Origin: Taenia hydatigena
Taxonomy: Eukaryota; Platyhelminthes; Cestoda; Cyclophyllidea; Taeniidae
Assembly (NCBI GenBank): GCA_036345935.2
Contig: JADWOT020001210.1
Location: 211,001 to 275,000, forward strand
Length of the DNA: 64,000 nt
Direction of reading: 5' to 3'
Positions 59,858 to 64,000 of this stretch are shown here, one piece after another (position 1 is the stretch's first letter; every line of letters starts with the position of its first letter). The notes under the pieces were generated by a model. It had not been told where the DNA came from, did no database searches, and was given only the letters and a program-made list of their open reading frames with translations. The position numbers were made by a program, and so were the translations under genes.

Positions 59858-60864
59858 AAATCTGGATGCAGTGAAACAGGATTGTAAATCATGATTGCTG
59901 TCTTAAGTGTATTTGCATACGAGCAAATGCACCGAAGTCTATTGCCTTAAAGATCTTGACGGAGTAAAGTATGAAACAGTAACAAATCATTTGCAAGTGG
60001 TCTTGTACTTTGCTAATACCATCTCCTCGATCTCATGCGGCCCACATTGACCAAGCGGTGGTTCTAGCTCTTTTCGTGGTCAAGATTGGGTAACCTGCTG
60101 CTGATGCTAGCTACTCCTATTAAACCAGATTTGACGCCTTATTGATAGCTCTTAATTCCCTCAAATTAGTAGTTATGTCTTAATATTAACAAAAATAACA
60201 CTCCTTCTTCGCCGCTTCATCCCGACACGATGGCCTGATCTACTAGTAGACATTTCAGAGACGTCAACTCTGCGTTCACACACTTGTTTTGGCTCTGTGC
60301 ACTACTCGAATAAAATTCGTGAATGAGATTGCATACTTTACTCACCACTGACTCGTTGAATGTGTAACGACTTTAACCAGATGGTGCTGGGAGAGAGTGG
60401 TGATGTCTTTAAAACCTTTACAAGGGCATCAAGCGCATCACCAACCCATGCATACTTTGCTGTGCATCTCCCTCTCTACTTGCCGTGAGTAGGTAAACTT
60501 TAATCCGAGTGTGAGACAGTGATGCATAGTTAGCGGAATAGCGAACGCTACAGATGTTGACACACACGCTAACGGTCCCTCACGTCAACTACGTTGCAAA
60601 CATGGCACCTCTAGCGGTAACTGAGATAAATCATGGCTACATTTTGCGATTAAGTAGCAACTTTTGCGAAGGCGAAATGCTCTTAATGCAATGGACACCC
60701 CTACACAGAGTGCGATGCAATTAATATTAGGTAGCGAAAGGGACTACTCTCTCTGAGAGAATGTCTCTGCGAATGCGCTTAGTCACAACGCAGCCTGAGT
60801 GCTATCGTAGCACACGAGCGAGTGAATGCGTGTAACACATTTGCGCGAATAAGAGATGCTAAGG

Positions 60865-61210
60865 CTAGGGTCTGGCAGTGACTACATTTGGATTGACACC
60901 AGCTGCTTTCCCTGAATTCAAAAGATGATGGTCATTTCTCCTATGCTCCATGATATACCGCTGTAAATGAAGTTCCAAGGACATTATTCTAAGATTTTCC
61001 GTTAAAACGCTTAAATCACTCATCAATGCAACAAGATAGGCAACCAGTACTGTATTCATCGAGCAGAATCATTAAATTTAGGAATACACGCACTTTTTCA
61101 TCTAATTCCATCTCAGCTGTTTTTAATGCCTCTAAATATGAACTCCGTATTTGAATATTTAAAATTTCTTTTGATGTCTCCGACCTTTCTTTGGAAGGCG
61201 ATGCCATCAC
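60865..61210 (-). pseudogene. Helical minus-strand frame with an apparent one-base shift
   Basis: The first part (61016-61210) starts with ATG and reads ASPSKERSETSKEILN and SYLEALKTAEMELDEKVRVF, then LLDEY, before drifting to a stop. The second part (60865-61059), one base out of register and overlapping, continues as plausible helix (SDLSVLTENLRIMSLELHLQ, then a basic HRR segment) to its own stop. The composition suggests one coiled-coil-like protein of about 115 residues broken by a single-base change, a sequencing error or a very short intron. Not recognised. Confidence 0.3.
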
Positions 61211-63854
61211 GATGACACAACGTCGTGATAATCACTTAGTGGAGCCATTCCAAATGGAACCTCACCATGCTTTTGGTTTGACTTTTCTGGTTTCGTTTTG
61301 CCACACACGTATGCGGTCATTTCGATTGCAACTAGACATATGCATAACTGAAACCAAATAGCTGCTTAGCAATCCAGCTTAAACATCTTCCTGAAGAGAA
61401 GCAACTGCTCTCAGTAATTAAATCCACTAAAATTAAAGACAAACGTTGGGGCCATTTGGCAAAATCCACTGCCTTAAAAGATATTCTCACCATTGTTTGA
61501 ATGATGAAATTGCATTATCAATAGGAAGCACTTTTTTGGTCTATTGCACACTGGTTCATGCAAAATGACTGTCAAGCCTGGTTTATTCAGTTTGCTATGC
61601 TATCTATCCCATCCACCGCCGGCCATTTCCTTCACACTCAACCTGAATTTTTAGCCGCTGCATCTAGTAGCCTGCTGTTTTTCTGCCTTAGAATGGCTTG
61701 ATATTTTCAAATCTCAGTCTAATTTTTTATCTCATGCATCCAGATTGTGCGATTCGTATTGAAGTTCCCATAAACCACAGTTCTCATTAACAAAGTAAAA
61801 CAATATTAACGATATTTCCTTTGACATAGGAGATTTACCGCACCCATGCAACCGAAATGATTCCACGCATGTAGAGCAAGGTTGTCCCGAAAAACCGCTA
61901 ATGTGTGCACACGTCCCGTTCATTTTTGGGGTCAACACACATGTGGTCAATTCATGACTGTGCTCGTGGTCCTACTCTCCATCACCTCCTCCACCTTAAA
62001 TGTCGTCCCCGCAACGGCACTAAATGATGGCATCACACCAGTGGTGTTTCGATTTCTTTACCTAGATTTCCCTATCCAGGATAAAGTCTTAACACTCAGA
62101 GATACCCAAACAAGTTCAGAATCACTTTAAAGAGCATTTATGCAAGTCGTAATTAGTCGACGTTCCATTTCCAAACGCAACCAAAACATAAGGACTGAGG
62201 ACAGTCGAGTTCATTTTCTTTCCATCAAAGTGCATCCGATGCAGAGATGCCGCAAAGAAAGCTGTTTGTTTGACAAGAGGCTGGATGCTGTGACACTGCA
62301 TATCACCATAGTCGAGCGCTGAGGCACCAGACACTGAGGAGCACAGCTTTTGTGCGTCACATTGCAGGCTAACCAGAAGTAGCGGTTTTGGCCTTAGCGG
62401 TGCGCCAACTAATGCGGTTGGCTGATTAATTGATGTCAGCACCATTCGTACATTTCATTGGAAGGCCTTCGCCTGCATTTGTGAAACGAAGTAAATTTAA
62501 AGAGTTAATGGACGACCTTCTGCTTGATGCTGATTAGCAAAATGAGCACGAAAGACTATACGCCTCTTGACAAGTAGATTCACGAGGTATTGAAGATACC
62601 TAAGTAGATCTTTGCATACCTCAGTGCCTCTAGACATGATGACTTTAACTATTTTAAAGTCTTCAGCATGCCATTGAATCGAAAACAGTAAATTCATTTG
62701 GCGAGGCTGGTTGAAGCTTGTTGTTGATAAATTTATTTCAAGCCCATTGAGCAGACCCATTAGCAAATGACCATTCAGCGGATTCGAGGAGTTTCGATGT
62801 GCATTGTTCAGATCGCGGAAGTGGATATAATAGAGCAAACACTTGTGCGCTAACTAAGTCCAGGCAGGTTTGACAGAACCCCACTGGTAGGGTCAAACAA
62901 AAAACAATGCATGGTTCTTGTTTTCGTCGTCCTCGCATCCAAAAGGTCCTCGGATGAAAGCATCAATTTTCACTCAACACACCAAAAATACCAAATAATT
63001 TTTTTAAAATGCGGCTATCTTGAGTGGAAAGCATTGACAGGGCAAAGCTTTGGAGTCTGTGATTGCAGCTGCTTGACTCTCAACATGCAATCTTCGATAA
63101 TTTATAAGTATTTAGACCCCGTCATCTCCGCTATCCAATTACTCTACCATTACGCCATTCCGGATTGATAGCTATAGTTGCCTCTACTTTTTCTTCTTAT
63201 TCCTTAGTCTTTACAAACACTCATTTATTCATCCCTTTGTCACCTCCACCACTACAATTACTTTATCTTATTTTTGCAAGCAAGCTTTGGTTGCGCTTTG
63301 GAAACAACGATAAATCACTGACCTTCCACCTAAGTTGGAACTCATAACATGCAACTTGCGAAATGTAGGGGACTTAATGGATGCCTGCATCACCATTTCC
63401 AAATGGCTATGGATCAAATCACGCCGATTTTCCATCCTTCCTTACTTCCTTCTTTTTGCCTCCACCTATCCATCAAGGTGGAAATTCTCTCAATGCTCTG
63501 GAGACCATGCATGAAACCATTCTGTATCAAGACAGTTCTTAATAGCGACGCTTAAAGCAGAAGACAAGCCTACTTACTCTCCAACTAGTACTTCATATCC
63601 TTAATATTTAACTGAACGTAACGTTACTCTATACTGCCCTTTGATTAGTCGGACGAGTTGTACTGTTTGAGCTATTTGGTATGAAAAAGGTGTTGAAATT
63701 GGCCTGCAGTATGTAGAGAGCCTCAAGATTGCCCACAGCGATGCAAATAACATTAACCTCGTGCTAATTTATTGAGGCAGAATTCAACATGGATGGGTTC
63801 TGCTAATTATGACTGCATGCGTGACACGCGCCGGAATCCTGCCTCTGTCTCTTG

Positions 63855-64000
63855 ATGGGGTTGCGGTTATAATCAAATGCAACTAAATGGTAAATGTTGG
63901 CGGGTTCCGTTCACCTTAAGGCTAGCCATTCCGATTTCAACTAGTCACAGTATTCGATATCCATTGACATACTTTTGGCGACACTTCACAATAGTCTTTA
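63855..64000 (+). repeat. Start of a further unit, F
   Basis: Matches the 5' block of A at about 985-1130: GGTAAATG, GGGTTC.GTT.ACCTT, CACAGTAT, CGAT.TCCATTGAC and the AATGGTCTTT-like end. It is cut by the window end, so a sixth unit probably continues to the right. Confidence 0.5.

Larger units (their letters stand above)
58806..63854. other. Spacer between E and F
   Basis: No unit sequence seen until 63855. Candidate frames at 59407-59857 (both strands) and 60865-61210 (minus) are listed separately. Others are 61882-62130 plus (hydrophobic MTVLVVLLSITSSTLNVVP), 62497-62838 minus (113 codons) and 62911-63168 plus. The stretch 60000-60860 shows nothing I can support. 63160-63300 is pyrimidine-rich and may be a decayed relative of the unit tract. 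Confidence 0.3.

Noticed and set aside
1..64000. tRNA and rRNA genes
   Set aside because: I looked for T-arm/B-box words (GGTTCGAnTCC type). The few GTTCGA or GTTCAA matches (for example 17728 and 39968) lack cloverleaf context.
1..64000. Prokaryotic operons or CRISPR
   Set aside because: No long frames, ribosome binding sites, or short regularly spaced repeats.

Overview
This window looks like eukaryotic nuclear DNA, most likely from an invertebrate animal. No long intact gene is visible. Open frames are short, splice-like acceptors (pyrimidine run then AG) precede the best one, and nothing resembles operons, ribosome binding sites or prokaryotic gene packing. The genus cannot be named from the sequence; a parasitic flatworm is only a guess from the gene-poor, repeat-rich, AT-leaning character. 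I saw no tRNA, rRNA, CRISPR array, reverse transcriptase or integrase motif.

The organising feature is a long unit of more than 9 kb, repeated in diverged copies that nearly all lie in the same direction. I call them A (545-4612), B (8985-11625, continued by an inverted block 11626-13590), C (16800-26110, the most complete), a fragment at 37595-37885, D (39612-44662), E (50120-51105 and 51790-58805) and F (63855 to the window end). Unit order is: a 5' block (A, E, F); a block with a coding exon (A, B, C, E); a middle region with short conserved frames (A, C, D, E); a Cys/His-rich minus-strand frame (A, C, D and inverted in B); a purine-rich tract over 1 kb long (C, D, and inverted in B); and a 3' region (C, E).

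The best coding signal is the plus-strand exon in B, C and E, with a truncated copy in A. In B (9457-10305) and E (52313-53161) it has the same acceptor, the same length of 849 nt, the same frame and the same stop position, although many bases differ. B carries one premature TGA; C and A are frameshifted. The predicted secondary-structure order and the positions of a GG pair and a Trp resemble a BRCT domain. This is inference, and no family was confirmed.

The DNA between units (5580-8985, 13590-16800, 26110-37595, 37885-39612, 44662-50120, 58805-63855) holds shorter duplicated pieces and isolated candidate exons: an inverted pair at 4610-5580 and 27890-28860, a direct pair at 28895-29130 and 31295-31535, and an inverted pair at 35500-35910 and 38600-38990. 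The picture is a tandemly expanded, decaying gene-family locus in which unit E may keep the only undamaged copy of the main exon.
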